Assembly: GCA_036852015.1 (NCBI GenBank)
Contig: JAANDG010000058.1
Coordinates: 1-64,000 of the forward strand
DNA length: 64,000 bases
Origin: Pelodera strongyloides
Lineage: Eukaryota; Nematoda; Chromadorea; Rhabditida; Rhabditidae
Direction: 5' to 3'
Below the pieces are notes generated by a model. The model was given only the letters and a program-made list of their open reading frames with translations. It did not search any database and was not told the DNA's origin. A program made the translations under genes and the position numbers. Shown in pieces: positions 11,155-21,273 of the stretch (its first letter is position 1; every line of letters begins with the position of its first letter).

Positions 11155-13878
11155 ATGTTGGATGTGCTATACAAAAACATTCCAATGTTTGAATTCAATG
11201 TCGACGATGGAACCAGCTTTGCTGACTGGTATGAGGATCACCAAGATCTATTGGAAGTTCAAGCCGAATGCGTTCCGGAGAGCAACAGAATACGATTCGT
11301 GTTGTCTCGTCTCGGGCCACACCAGGAGAAACAACTGAAATTGCGCTGTCTGCCGAAGAAGCCAATGGATATGAGTCTGGATGAGGTCATCGAGAAGATG
11401 AAGATTGTCTTCGTCACCAAGAAGTCGTTATTCCGGAAACGTATTGAATGCCTACATGTTATCAAGCAGCACGGTGTTGACTACAAGACCCACATCGGCG
11501 TCGTCAACAATGCCTGCGATGACTTTGCATTCAACGAACTCACTGACTCACAGTTTCGCGTGCTCAACTACTTGAATAGCCTGCGTAATCCGGAGGATAT
11601 GGAGATGCGTGCATGGCTCATCAAGACCCTGGATCGAACTCCAGAGATGACACTCGACGATGTCGCTGAGGCCGTCGACAAGTACCACGAGCACAAGGAC
11701 GACATTGATCTACCCGTGAACCCCGTTGCCGTGAACCGCGTCAATAAACCCAACCACCGTGAGCACAAGAGAGACGACAGAAGGCCCACACAAGGAAAGT
11801 GCAAGTACTGCGGAAGAGACAGCGGACATCGGTCTTGTCCCGCAAAGGAAGTAACTTGTAACAAGTGTGGAAGAAGAGGGCATTACGCCGTTGTTTGTCA
11901 GCAGAAGGACAACAACAAAAGCAACAGAAAAGTCCATGAAGTGTCTTCGCGATCTGTCGGCCGCAGATTCGTTAACATTCTGATGAATGGAAAGAAGGTG
12001 CGACTTCAACTGGACACCGGCTCGGATCTAACGTTGATCTCCGAGGCCACATGGAAGATGCTGGGTCGACCAAACTTGAAATCCCCAAGTATAGTCGCGA
12101 CTGCAGCAAATGGAGAGCAGCTCGAATTGTTTGGTTCTTTCGAGTGCAACGCGTCTTACCAGGATGAGCAGATCGTCGAGGTCGTGCACGTCACCGCTAG
12201 GATGAATCTCCTAGGCCTGGACTGGTTGGAGCGTCTACCGTCATTCAGATCTATGTTGGATGCTGTTTGTAATCGGGTCTCCGGAAAGCCTTCCATCACT
12301 ACATCATCGTCAAGGGAATCTGCTGCGACGTACGTTGCTACGCTCAAGACGCAGTTCTCTGATGTATTCTCCACCGAGCTTGGTCTCTGCAAGAAGACCA
12401 AAGCGTGCCTCCAGCTCAAGAGAGGGGCAAACGCCGTTTTTCGCCCGAAGAGAATGGTACCAATTCACTACAAGGAAAACGTGGAAAAGGAGCTGGACCG
12501 GCTAGAGCAACTTGGAGTCATTGAGCGCGTCACGTATTCTCCGTGGGCCGCTCCGATTCTCTGTGTCAAGAAACCGAATGGTAGTGTCAGAGTCTGCGCC
12601 GATTTCAGCACTGGACTGAACGATGCACTGGAAGACTTCGCACACCCGATTCCCACAGCAGAAGATATAATGACAACACTGAACGGTGGAACCGTCTTCA
12701 GTACGCTCGATTTCAAGGACGCCTACCTGCAAGTCGAGCTACAGGACGACTCCAAGAACTTGCTCGTCATCAATACTCATCGAGGATTGTACCGATACAA
12801 CAGAATGTGCTTCGGAGTCAAGACTGCTCCTGGAATCTTTCAGAAGATCATGGACGCTATGACTGCTGGACTCGAAGGTTGTTGCGCGTACCTTGATGAT
12901 GTGATCGTTTCTGGTAGAACACTACAGGAACACAATCGGAACCTAAATGCCTGCATGAAACAGATCTCGGAATATGGTTTCCACGTCAATTTCGAGAAGT
13001 GCACTTTTGCTGCAAGAGAGATAAGGTACCTGGGGATGATTATCTCGGCAGAAGGTCGCAAGTCTGATCCATCCAAGATAGAGCCAATCTTGAGGATGCC
13101 CGAACCGAAGGACGTCAGTCAGCTACGCTCTTTCATCGGCAAGATCAACTACTACGGCAGGTTCATAAAGGAATTGCACAAGTTGCGTGCACCATTCGAC
13201 GAACTGTTGAAGAAGGATGTCAAATGGAACTGGAACAAGGAGTGTCAAAATGCCTTTGACGAGGTCAAAAAGATCGTCGCCTCGCCAATGCTGCTCACCC
13301 ACTACGACCCCAAGAAGGAGTTGGTCCTGGTCACGGATGCATCTCAGTATGGTCTAGGCGCGGTGCTGCTACATCGAATGAAGGATGGGACGCAGAAAGC
13401 AGTCGAGCATGCCACACGAACTCTTCTTCCAGCGGAAAAGAACTATGGTCAGATTGAGAAAGAAGGTCTCGCGATATTCTGGGCCATGAAGAAGTTCTAC
13501 AAGTACCTGATGGGACGCAAATTCACTCTTGTGACCGATCACAAACCGCTCGTGTCCATCTTCGGATCGAAGAAGGGCATCCCCGTAACAAGCGCCAACC
13601 GTCTACAACGTTGGGCTGTGTTCATCAAAGGCTTTGATTTCACGATCGTATTCAAGCCTACCGCTGAAATGGGATGCGCCGACGTTCTTTCAAGACTGAT
13701 CGCGGATCAGAAGGAAACGGACGAAGAGAAAGTGATCGCAAGAGTCGAAACGGAGTTGTTCAGAGACGAACACTACCGTACTATTGCCGCCCTACCTGTT
13801 ACCGCAAACGTTCTGAGTGAGGCTACTGAGAAGGACAAGACGCTGCAAGCTGTTCCTGAAAGCTCACCGAACTGGTAA
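11155..13878 (+). CDS. Retrotransposon gag-protease-RT-RNase H polyprotein
   Basis: One long open frame of about 900 codons. In order: gag; a CCHC zinc knuckle (CNKCGRRGHYAVVC, plus a preceding CKYCGRDSGHRSC variant); an aspartic protease with LDTGSDLTLIS; a reverse transcriptase with the YLDDV active-site box; RNase H with VTDASQYGLGAVL and ADVLSRL near its end. The first ATG is used here; the frame is open upstream to 10951. The stop at 13876-13878 falls in the RNase H to integrase linker, where homologous polyproteins continue, so this is a frame break and not a natural end. Confidence 0.9.
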   Translation: MLDVLYKNIPMFEFNVDDGTSFADWYEDHQDLLEVQAECVPESNRIRFVLSRLGPHQEKQLKLRCLPKKPMDMSLDEVIEKMKIVFVTKKSLFRKRIECLHVIKQHGVDYKTHIGVVNNACDDFAFNELTDSQFRVLNYLNSLRNPEDMEMRAWLIKTLDRTPEMTLDDVAEAVDKYHEHKDDIDLPVNPVAVNRVNKPNHREHKRDDRRPTQGKCKYCGRDSGHRSCPAKEVTCNKCGRRGHYAVVCQQKDNNKSNRKVHEVSSRSVGRRFVNILMNGKKVRLQLDTGSDLTLISEATWKMLGRPNLKSPSIVATAANGEQLELFGSFECNASYQDEQIVEVVHVTARMNLLGLDWLERLPSFRSMLDAVCNRVSGKPSITTSSSRESAATYVATLKTQFSDVFSTELGLCKKTKACLQLKRGANAVFRPKRMVPIHYKENVEKELDRLEQLGVIERVTYSPWAAPILCVKKPNGSVRVCADFSTGLNDALEDFAHPIPTAEDIMTTLNGGTVFSTLDFKDAYLQVELQDDSKNLLVINTHRGLYRYNRMCFGVKTAPGIFQKIMDAMTAGLEGCCAYLDDVIVSGRTLQEHNRNLNACMKQISEYGFHVNFEKCTFAAREIRYLGMIISAEGRKSDPSKIEPILRMPEPKDVSQLRSFIGKINYYGRFIKELHKLRAPFDELLKKDVKWNWNKECQNAFDEVKKIVASPMLLTHYDPKKELVLVTDASQYGLGAVLLHRMKDGTQKAVEHATRTLLPAEKNYGQIEKEGLAIFWAMKKFYKYLMGRKFTLVTDHKPLVSIFGSKKGIPVTSANRLQRWAVFIKGFDFTIVFKPTAEMGCADVLSRLIADQKETDEEKVIARVETELFRDEHYRTIAALPVTANVLSEATEKDKTLQAVPESSPNW

Positions 13879-15225
13879 TTGGCCAACGAAATGCTCGAGA
13901 GGCATCAGTCAGTTCGCCAACAGACAGAACATCGCTGTCAGAATCGAACGGAATCCTCTTGTTTGGTGAAAGGATAGTCATTCCAGCCGCACTCAAGGGA
14001 CGGATTCTTCGACAGTTGCACCAGGGACATCAAGGAATTGTTCGCACCAAAACACTCGCAAGATCGCTAGTTTATTGGCCGTTCGTTGACGAGGATATTG
14101 AGAACATGGTGAAGTCCTGTGCAAATTGTAATCGGGCTCAGAAAGCACCGACAAAGACGAATTTGGAATCGTGGAGCAAGGCGAGTGCACCAATGGAACG
14201 AGTACACGCTGATTTTGCTGGACCACTGGAAGGAAAGTACTATTTGCTTGTCGTTGACGCTTATAGTAAGTGGCCAGAAATCGTGGCCATGGATCGCAAT
14301 CACTACGTCTGCTACGATATCCAACCTGAAGAAGATTTTCTCGCAATTCGGTATGCCAGAAACGCTGGTAACAGACAACGGAACACAATTCACCAGTGCT
14401 GAATTCGCGTTGTTCTGTGCAAAGAATGGAATCAGACATATGAGGTCATCACCATTCCACCCGCAATCGAACGGACAAGCGGAGAGGTTCGTCGACACTT
14501 TCAAGCGGGCGCTGCTGAAATTGAAGGGGGAGGGAAGCCCGGCAGAGAATCTTCAGACGTTTCTGCTATCATACAGGATGACGCCGTCATCTACAGTTCC
14601 TGAAGGAAAGTCGCCAGCTGAAGCATTTCTGAATCGAAAGCTGCGCACATCGTGGGATTTGTTGAAACCCAGGCCTGAGAGGAAGATCGTCAAGGACGAA
14701 CGTATGGAGAAGCAGTTTAACAAGAAACACGGTTCGAAGGCTACAGTCTTCAATCCCGGAGACTTAGTCTACATCTATGACTACAAAGTTCCGAGTAAAC
14801 CTACTTGGATGGAAGCTACGGTAGTGAAGAAAAACGGTACAGTGATGTACGATGTGAGGATTGAAGGACGCAAGAACCTTATCCGTCGACATGCTAACCA
14901 GATGAGGCCGAGAACTGTCACCACCCGAAGTCGAGCCTACGACATCTTGCTTGATGCATTCGACATCAACCCACTACCCCAGTCGAACCTGAAAGAGTCT
15001 AAACCTATGCCAAAGACTCAGCCGTCAACTGATACTACGGAAACAGTTGAATGTACTACCGCACCGACGGTACAAGACGTTGTTCCGGATGATGAGGTTT
15101 TCGAAGATGCTGCCTCTACGCCGCAACCAGCTGTGACAACTACGCCGCCGCCACTACGTCGATCCAGCCGTGCAAGGAAGCCAACAACGAAGATGGAGAT
15201 CAACCCGTCTAATAAGCGCTACTAA
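13863..15225 (+). pseudogene. Retrotransposon integrase, broken by frameshifts
   Basis: A first part in one frame (to 14402) has the zinc-binding HHCC region (LHQGHQG ... CANCNRAQ) and the first catalytic Asp (HADFAGP). A second part in the next frame (about 14296-15225) has VTDNGTQF with the second Asp and SNGQAER with the catalytic Glu, then a C-terminal basic tail. The switch lies near 14290-14310. Between 13855 and 13935 the linker also changes frame twice. This copy therefore cannot make a continuous pol without correction. Described only; no repaired sequence is given. Confidence 0.85.
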
Positions 15226-15281
15226 GCATTAGTGTTATTGTTGTTTCTTTTTAAGTATGACTTAAATACTAAGGTTGGAGG

Positions 15282-15611
15282 TGTTAGGTATTACGGTATA
15301 TACCTAAGATTAATTATTGTATGTAGTTTGCTCACTATCATTGTGTTTCAGTTATCACTTACAGTTGCTCATTGATCTTTAGTCTTTGGAAGATCAATGT
15401 TTCACTCTCTAGTAATAGTAATTGCCCGTTGGCATGATTGTGTGTTTCTGCACGTAGCCACTAGTATATAAGGGCTACTGCCTACGACTCATGGCTCATT
15501 ATATCAACTCTACCACTGCCTTCTGTATTGCTAATAAACACTGTTACTATTCTCGTCTACTCTTGTCGCTCAGTATCTGTTTGTACAGACGAATATCTGT
15601 GAAACATAACA
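15282..15611 (+). repeat. 3' LTR
   Basis: 330 bp copy of 10261-10590, followed by the ATAAC duplication and the remainder of ShKT exon 2. Confidence 0.95.
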
Positions 15612-15616
15612 ATAAC
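15612..15616 (+). other. Target-site duplication, right copy (ATAAC)
   Basis: Second copy of the 5-bp duplication, continuous with the ShKT exon 2 reading frame. Confidence 0.9.
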
Positions 15617-15709
15617 AATAATTCGATCTCGAACAACTTGACCTCGTGTGTAGATCTGAAAAACCCCGCAACCGGTGTTTCCGACTGTCCTAGACGGTAA
15701 GTATCTTAA

Positions 15710-15728
15710 GCCTAAGCCTAAGCCTAAG
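15710..15728. repeat. Interstitial telomere-type repeat (GCCTAA)3
   Basis: Three tandem GCCTAA units, the complement of the nematode telomere unit TTAGGC, lie 14 bases inside ShKT intron 2. Too short to be a telomere. Confidence 0.8.
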
Positions 15729-16933
15729 CTTACCCGACAGGCTCATAGGGCCTAATAACTAACAATAAGGAATGTGGGTAGCTCTCATTCCATTTTATTG
15801 GTTCTCATTTATTAGTTTGTTGCTTGGCGGTTTACTTTGCTCCTTGATCGTTCACGTTTTATTTCTAAATGAGGATAAGGATAAATAATGATACATAAGG
15901 AATTCGAAAATTAAAAAAAAAGAAAGAACGACAAACTAAAACGTGAACGACTAATACATATGATAAAGTGAGGGAGGGAATAAATCCGTTAATAAATAAT
16001 TGTGGATCAGCCAGTTTCTTCATTTTGTAATACAATAATATTTGTAGGGCACATCTGTGCACTGACACGGTCTACCATGACGTCATGAGAGTTCAGTGTC
16101 CGAAGACGTGCAACTTGTGTAACAATAGCGTTACCAATTCAACAACTCATCAATGTAGGGATCTCGTCAACCCTAGCACTGGAGTGTCGGACTGTAGCAA
16201 GAGGTTTGTAGCAGAACATGAAAAAATCAATATGATTTGAATATGCAGCTAATACAATCAGAATCGGAGCACGTAAGCAAAGCTCAAATGAGTTATTTTC
16301 ACACCACTAATTACTCTGAAATCTCTAATATCCTCATCGACTGAATTCAATAATTTACTTTACTGATCACATATCGAATACATCACCGATAACGTTTTAA
16401 ATATAGTTTATCTTGACAGCTGATAACAAAAGATATAGGTCATCTCTGTGCAACGACTCGGTCTATTATGATCTGATGACCCAGCAGTGCCCGAAGACTT
16501 GCGGTAGATGCGGCTCCGGGTCCGTCACATCTACCACTGCGTCGTCTACAACATGTATCGACCAGGTACAACCTTATAACTTGATCCTGGGCAGTAAGCC
16601 TAAGATAATTGTTAGCATAGGCAGATATAGGGTGCATATGTACGTCCCGAAATCGGTATTCCATCAGTCATCCATACCGTGGATTGACTATTACCGTACA
16701 TGTATTTCAGGTTAACCCGCGCACTGGTACCTCAGATTGCCCGTCTCTGGTTTCCTACTGCACCAACTCGGTCTATCAGTCACTCATGAGAACTCAGTGC
16801 CCTAAGACTTGTGGTTTCTGCTAAGAGCTCCGCGTTGACTGCTACATATTGTTAGCATGTAATAATATACATTCCACGAATCCATCCGTTCCAGTATGTA
16901 CACAATGTTTAGCCCACAACCCATACATCTTTC

Positions 16934-16939
16934 AATAAA
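16934..16939 (+). terminator. Polyadenylation signal of the ShKT gene
   Basis: AATAAA 110 bases after the stop at 16824, in the convergent spacer before the minus-strand gene. Confidence 0.6.
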
Positions 16940-17175
16940 TATCTTTCCAAAATTTAATGAGTTTTGTTGAAGGAAGTCACTCCCAAACCAATGTTCGGAA
17001 AATTGTAAAGTCATGAAAAGGAGGTGCACAAAAATAAAGATTATGCACAAGCACATATTTGGGAGCACTTGTACCATATATACAATATACTGCAGCAGTA
17101 GGATTTATTGGTTTATTGAGTATCGCACTTATTAGGATTATTAATAAAACAGTAATATACGGGAATATGGGCGAC

Positions 17176-18388
17176 TTAGAACTGTACATCCGGGTTGTTG
17201 TTCTTGAGTGCCTGTTGGTCTTCGGCTGACAGAGTTTTAAACTTTTCATGAAGTGCCTTTGCCTTTTCAACACAGGGTTCCCCACTTCCAGTGGTCAATT
17301 TAATCTCCACCTCCGACACGAAGCAGATACACTAAAAGGATTAAAGGATAAAAGAAAAGTATGTAACATGGTACTGTAAGTATGGGAGTTCCAAGTTCCA
17401 AGCATTAGGAAAAATTGTGTAGTAGGTAATAAATGTAGTTGGCTTGGCAGCGCTTCGTATTTTAAGCGATACAAAGGCCGGTTTTTGAATAATTCGTTGG
17501 GCAACTGCATTCCAATATGTTGCATGCAATGAACATAAATAGACTAAAGAATCGCGCAATATCGCGTGCGTTTTGCTGGGAATACAGCATACTTTTCGAG
17601 AATCGGTTGTTATACTTACGTATACAAATATCACCAGCACCTACCTCTTTTGCGAAATCGGTTGCCGCAGGCGAAAGACCCGCAAGTCTCGCTTTGTTAG
17701 CGGCGAGCATCTTGCTGAAATAGTGAAGACTCTTTTTGTAAAGAAAATTATTAGAAACATACGCTAGGGTTCTTCACTTGTTTCTCTAAACAATAGTGCT
17801 TTGGAATGTTTGTCCGGCGACCTCGGAGATTGTAAATTGTATTGTCCTGTAGTCTATAGCCTATAGCTTACCCAAACTTCTCATGCAAAGAGGGACATTT
17901 TTCCGAACATTCCTCCATTAGACTATCAGCTTTGCAGAACTCGGAGTGCTTGGACAGAAGTTCCTAGGGAGAGGATAAATAGTAAAATACTAATATATGA
18001 AGAATGACCGTTATGGGGCCCAAGAAACTAAAATGAATTCTTGTATGATCATCTTCTGATTGGGCTTTGTAAAGTTTGTCCATTGAAAAACTATGGCCAG
18101 ATTCTAGAATATCCAGAAATATTAGTAAACTGCCAACCTTCAAATGTTTTCCCTCCTCCTCCGTAATACTGGCGGAAAACTCCAAATTCTCCTTGGGGAA
18201 TAGACCTGAATTGTTTTTAATGGATCAAAGGTTTATACAACAAAAAATATCCTTCATTCATTTGAAGCATCTTTTGTAGCTTAGTTATTTAATGCACGTT
18301 GCACAATTTATTCCCAAAAAAATTGTCTTTCCCTGCTAATTGTAAGATAGTTCTTACTTTTGATCTCTTGAGGCAGTTTGTCCAACAT
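17176..18388 (-). CDS. Small helical protein, possibly fatty-acid/retinol-binding (FAR)-like
   Basis: Five exons on the minus strand: 18358-18388, 18138-18205, 17872-17963, 17645-17714, 17176-17331; 138 residues, all phases consistent. The layout resembles Gp-FAR-1 family proteins: KLPQEIKSLFPKE at the N terminus, an ITEEE...LK helix, CPSLHEKF, an AGLSPAATDFAKE segment, and a C-terminal FKTLSAEDQQALK helix. Two things are odd for FAR. There are six cysteines (three in the third exon, three in the last), and I find no signal peptide; the start has a TTTTCAG acceptor 25 bases upstream, consistent with trans-splicing at this ATG. The gene converges on the ShKT gene. The gene model is good; the family call is tentative. 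Confidence 0.6.
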
Positions 18389-19678
18389 AGCGAGTTGTTA
18401 ATGCAATTTATACCTGAAAAGCACAAGTTAACCGTAAACCGAAAGCTGTAAGCTGGAGCTTCCAAATACAAACAGAGGGAACGGACAAGAAGAGTGTGCG
18501 AATGGAACTTCGTGAATTATTTCCAGTACTGGAAAATGACTTGAAACTGGTTTCAGGCGTCCTATCTTCTATTGTGCCCATCATTCTTTTTTGCATGTAA
18601 ATAAAAAGAAACATGAACATAATGTAATTGGATTACATGCACATCATTTAACTTTTCGATGCGCCGCGAAAATTTTGATTGGTTCGTAGAGAAAAAAACC
18701 TTGAACTGCTTGGGTGGCAAAACACGTTGGGTGCGCCAGAATTTCGCCAAATGCTCTCCTCAAGAGTTTCTAGGGCCTAATTTTCACGACGCCCAATTGC
18801 TGGAGTTTTAGCTTTTAGCTGAGGATTGATAGCAGAAATATACTAACTGCACAAGAAACAACAGAGGGGTTTACGATGAATTGATTGAAGATAAACATGA
18901 TAAAATTAGGTGAATATCATTCAACAACAACGCAACAGTAAATAAACGATAAAATTGTGTTTCTTTTTTGTAGAATGCCAATTATAGAGGGCGGCAAACG
19001 TGCGCATTCCATGTTGTAAGTGTAATAGGAAAAATAATGGAAAACCTGATTGCAATTTGCTAACCCAAGCGAATAAATGAGGTGCTACAAAAAAACAATG
19101 AGAAACATTGTTCGAAAATAATAAAGATTTATATAATTAAATTGTGTTGTAGCACATACTAATATTCTTTTGTATAGCTATAATAGGATAGGTTTAGGAA
19201 GGATGAATTTCTAAAGAAACTGTCAGAGCTGCATGTTTAGTCCGTTAGAACCCAAATAGTTTCGCCTTGAAATTGTTTTTCGGTCAGTAAGTATAAGGTT
19301 CTCAGATTCCTGCTGTGAACACAGTAAAAAAAGAACAACTCATTTGCTTGGGATGCGAATCATGTAGAAATAATTTATTTTGTTTTTGTATCACTATAAG
19401 TTGGTTACTGTAAGATAGAACATTTTAGCGTAGCAGTTTTGAACTGTTTGTTACTTATTTTGTCATCTAGCAAATTAATAAAACAGTCTAAAATTTGTGG
19501 GCGTGGCAGCAGATGTAGTGGGTAATAGGGTATACTTTCGATGTGTAAATTTGGAGGTGTTTGCTTATTGTTAGTTGAGTATCGAAACTTGATGCATCAG
19601 GGATACGTTTCAATCCACTCCGACACATACGTTTCACTCCACTCCACTCCGACATTTTCAAGTTGTACGATTCTGCCG
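18389..19678. other. Intergenic, no gene supported
   Basis: AT-rich. A possible short first exon (ATG 18975, donor near 19016) has no recognisable continuation. Nothing else seen. Confidence 0.4.
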
Positions 19679-20096
19679 TTAAAGGGTCAGGCCCATTTTA
19701 AATGACCCCTATTTTTGGTGATTCCATCTGATTCTCCATGTCAAATATAGTAGGATACGATATTTTTCCAATTTTCAAGCGCAAAATTCACGCAGTATTC
19801 AGCAATTTACAATAGCCACTCATACCCAACTTTCTATCGCATTTGTCACGCCCCTTCGCGCTAATTGGGCAATATGCTCTATTGGGCGTGGCAATTGTGA
19901 TATTGGCCAATGAGCGCGAATGGGCGTGCCAACTGCGATAGATAGTTGGGTATGACTGCCCACGGTAAATTGCTGAATAGTGTGTGAATTTTGAGCTTGA
20001 AAATTAGAAAAATATTGCATCCTACTATATTTGACATGGAGAATCAGATGGAATCACCAAAAATAGGGGTCATTTGAAATGGGCCTGACCCTTTAA
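19679..20096. repeat. Palindromic MITE-like element, family 1, copy 3
   Basis: AGGGTCAGGCCCATTTTAA ... GAAATGGGCCTGACCCT with TTAA on both sides. The inner palindrome is centred near 19885 (GCTCTATTGGGCGTGGC). Same length as copy 2. Confidence 0.85.
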
Positions 20097-20273
20097 AGGG
20101 ATCTAACGGCCGGTTTTGATGTATTCTGGACAACTGCATTCCCGTATGTTGTATGCGAAGTAAAATAATCAGACTAATAATCGCGCAGTGGTCAGGCAGT
20201 AATTTCCAAACGCCACATCGGAATACATCGGCCGGCATACGTTTCAAAACCAGCTAAAATACGGCTTTAAAGC
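20097..20273. repeat. Imperfect palindromic element abutting MITE copy 3
   Basis: GGCCGGTTTTGATGTATTC at the left is loosely inverted against GTTTCAAAACCAGCTAAAA at the right. Related to the sequence at about 17475-17575 and to family 2. It begins directly at the end of MITE copy 3, suggesting nested insertion. Confidence 0.5.
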
Positions 20274-20830
20274 AAGCAACTTCACGAACCTTCGAGGGGG
20301 GTGTGTTCCACGCACAAAAATCATGCATGGGATAGAGTTGGAGTTGAACAACTACAAAAAAATTGGTTGCCTAATGAAGAAGTTGTCCTTGATTAGTGAA
20401 CGTTAACCCGTTATGCTTATCTATGATGTGAGGTCGACTCTCGCCCTTGCCAGGTACAGGTTGCGCCATATGTTCGCCGCGTACCATCCGCGCCGCCCTG
20501 CAGTCCACGTGTCAAGGCCAATCCTTCGTTATGAACATCGTTTGTGAACGCAACCTCTGAGCCGTGTTGTTCAAAAGTTGGTCCTCGAAGCGTGCAATAT
20601 CAATTTGCGTTCCTTGTTTTTATTTGATATTTCAGTCCGCTCTATTATGTATGATACGAGTATCTGTCTGTTAAGGGCACTTTCAAGCTTTCAACAGCAA
20701 ATTTGCATGGTGCAATTAGTGCCATCGAGAATCCAGAGTCACATTATTATTCGACAATCAGAAATGACTTGACAGAGTGGAATAAGCGTAAGGGCCACGG
20801 GTTTTGCAGAAAAGGAGCAAGGGAGAAAAA

Positions 20831-20895
20831 GGGAGAGAGAGAGAGAGAGTGAGAGAGAGAGTGAGAGAGAGAGTGAGAGTGAGTGAGAGAGAGGG
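20831..20895. repeat. (GA)n microsatellite with GTGA interruptions
   Basis: Alternating GA with regularly spaced GTGA variants. No gene nearby. Confidence 0.9.
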
Positions 20896-21273
20896 AATTA
20901 TATACAAATTGTAAGCTAGCGTTATAACCGAGAATCTGAAATTTGCATGCAGGCTGATTAACTTATCTTTAAAAAAAGTAATGTACGATAATATTGAATA
21001 TTGAGTGCCACGACTTTATAACTGCAGTGTCTAATTGCTATATGTGTACACTGACGTTACCATGAGTAAACTCCTGGAATATTATGGCAAACTAGCAAAA
21101 TTGTGTTTTTCTCGTGAGCCTGACCCTTAACCAAACTGCCTTGCGTAAGAATTTCCCTTATTTCCCGTAAGAATTTGGGGTTTTTATGAATACGAGGGCG
21201 AATGAAGGGCGTCACCACGCTTCTGCGAGCCTAGAGATCTTTATACTTATAATAAAAAAGAGTTTCTCATAGT

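Larger units (their letters stand above)
10261..15611 (+). mobile_element. Ty3/Gypsy-type LTR retrotransposon, 5.35 kb
   Basis: Two 330 bp LTRs (10261-10590, 15282-15611) begin TGTTAG and end CATAACA, flanked by 5 bp duplications. The internal order is zinc-knuckle gag, protease, reverse transcriptase, RNase H, integrase, which is the Ty3/Gypsy order. No envelope-like ORF exists between the integrase stop (15225) and the 3' LTR. The LTRs look almost identical, implying recent insertion, yet the coding region has frame breaks near 13855-13935 and 14290-14310. A purine-rich tract (15271-15281) abuts the 3' LTR as a possible polypurine tract. A primer-binding site should start near 10591, but I could not assign the tRNA. 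Confidence 0.95.
9593..16824 (+). pseudogene. Secreted protein with three ShKT domains, interrupted by an LTR retrotransposon
   Basis: Exons: 9593-9794; exon 2 split by the insertion into 10256-10260 and 15612-15696 (the target duplication counted once); 16048-16203; 16439-16565; 16711-16824. The uninterrupted frame is 227 codons. An acceptor directly abuts the ATG (TTACAG|ATG), suggesting trans-splicing. A signal peptide (about residues 1-18) is followed by a small cysteine-rich segment, then three six-cysteine ShKT units, each with a TGxSDC core and a QCPKTC end. ShKT domains are common in nematode secreted and cuticle-associated proteins; the name does not imply toxicity. The retroelement begins 5 bases into exon 2, so splicing from exon 1 runs into the LTR and meets an in-frame stop within six bases. 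This allele should make only the N-terminal fragment. Confidence 0.8.

Noticed and set aside
13993..14504. Two minus-strand ORFs of about 145 codons
   Set aside because: Antisense shadows of the integrase region. No independent motif.
18975..19016. Candidate first exon (MPIIEGGKRAHS) with donor
   Set aside because: No continuing exon recognised downstream, too short to support a gene.
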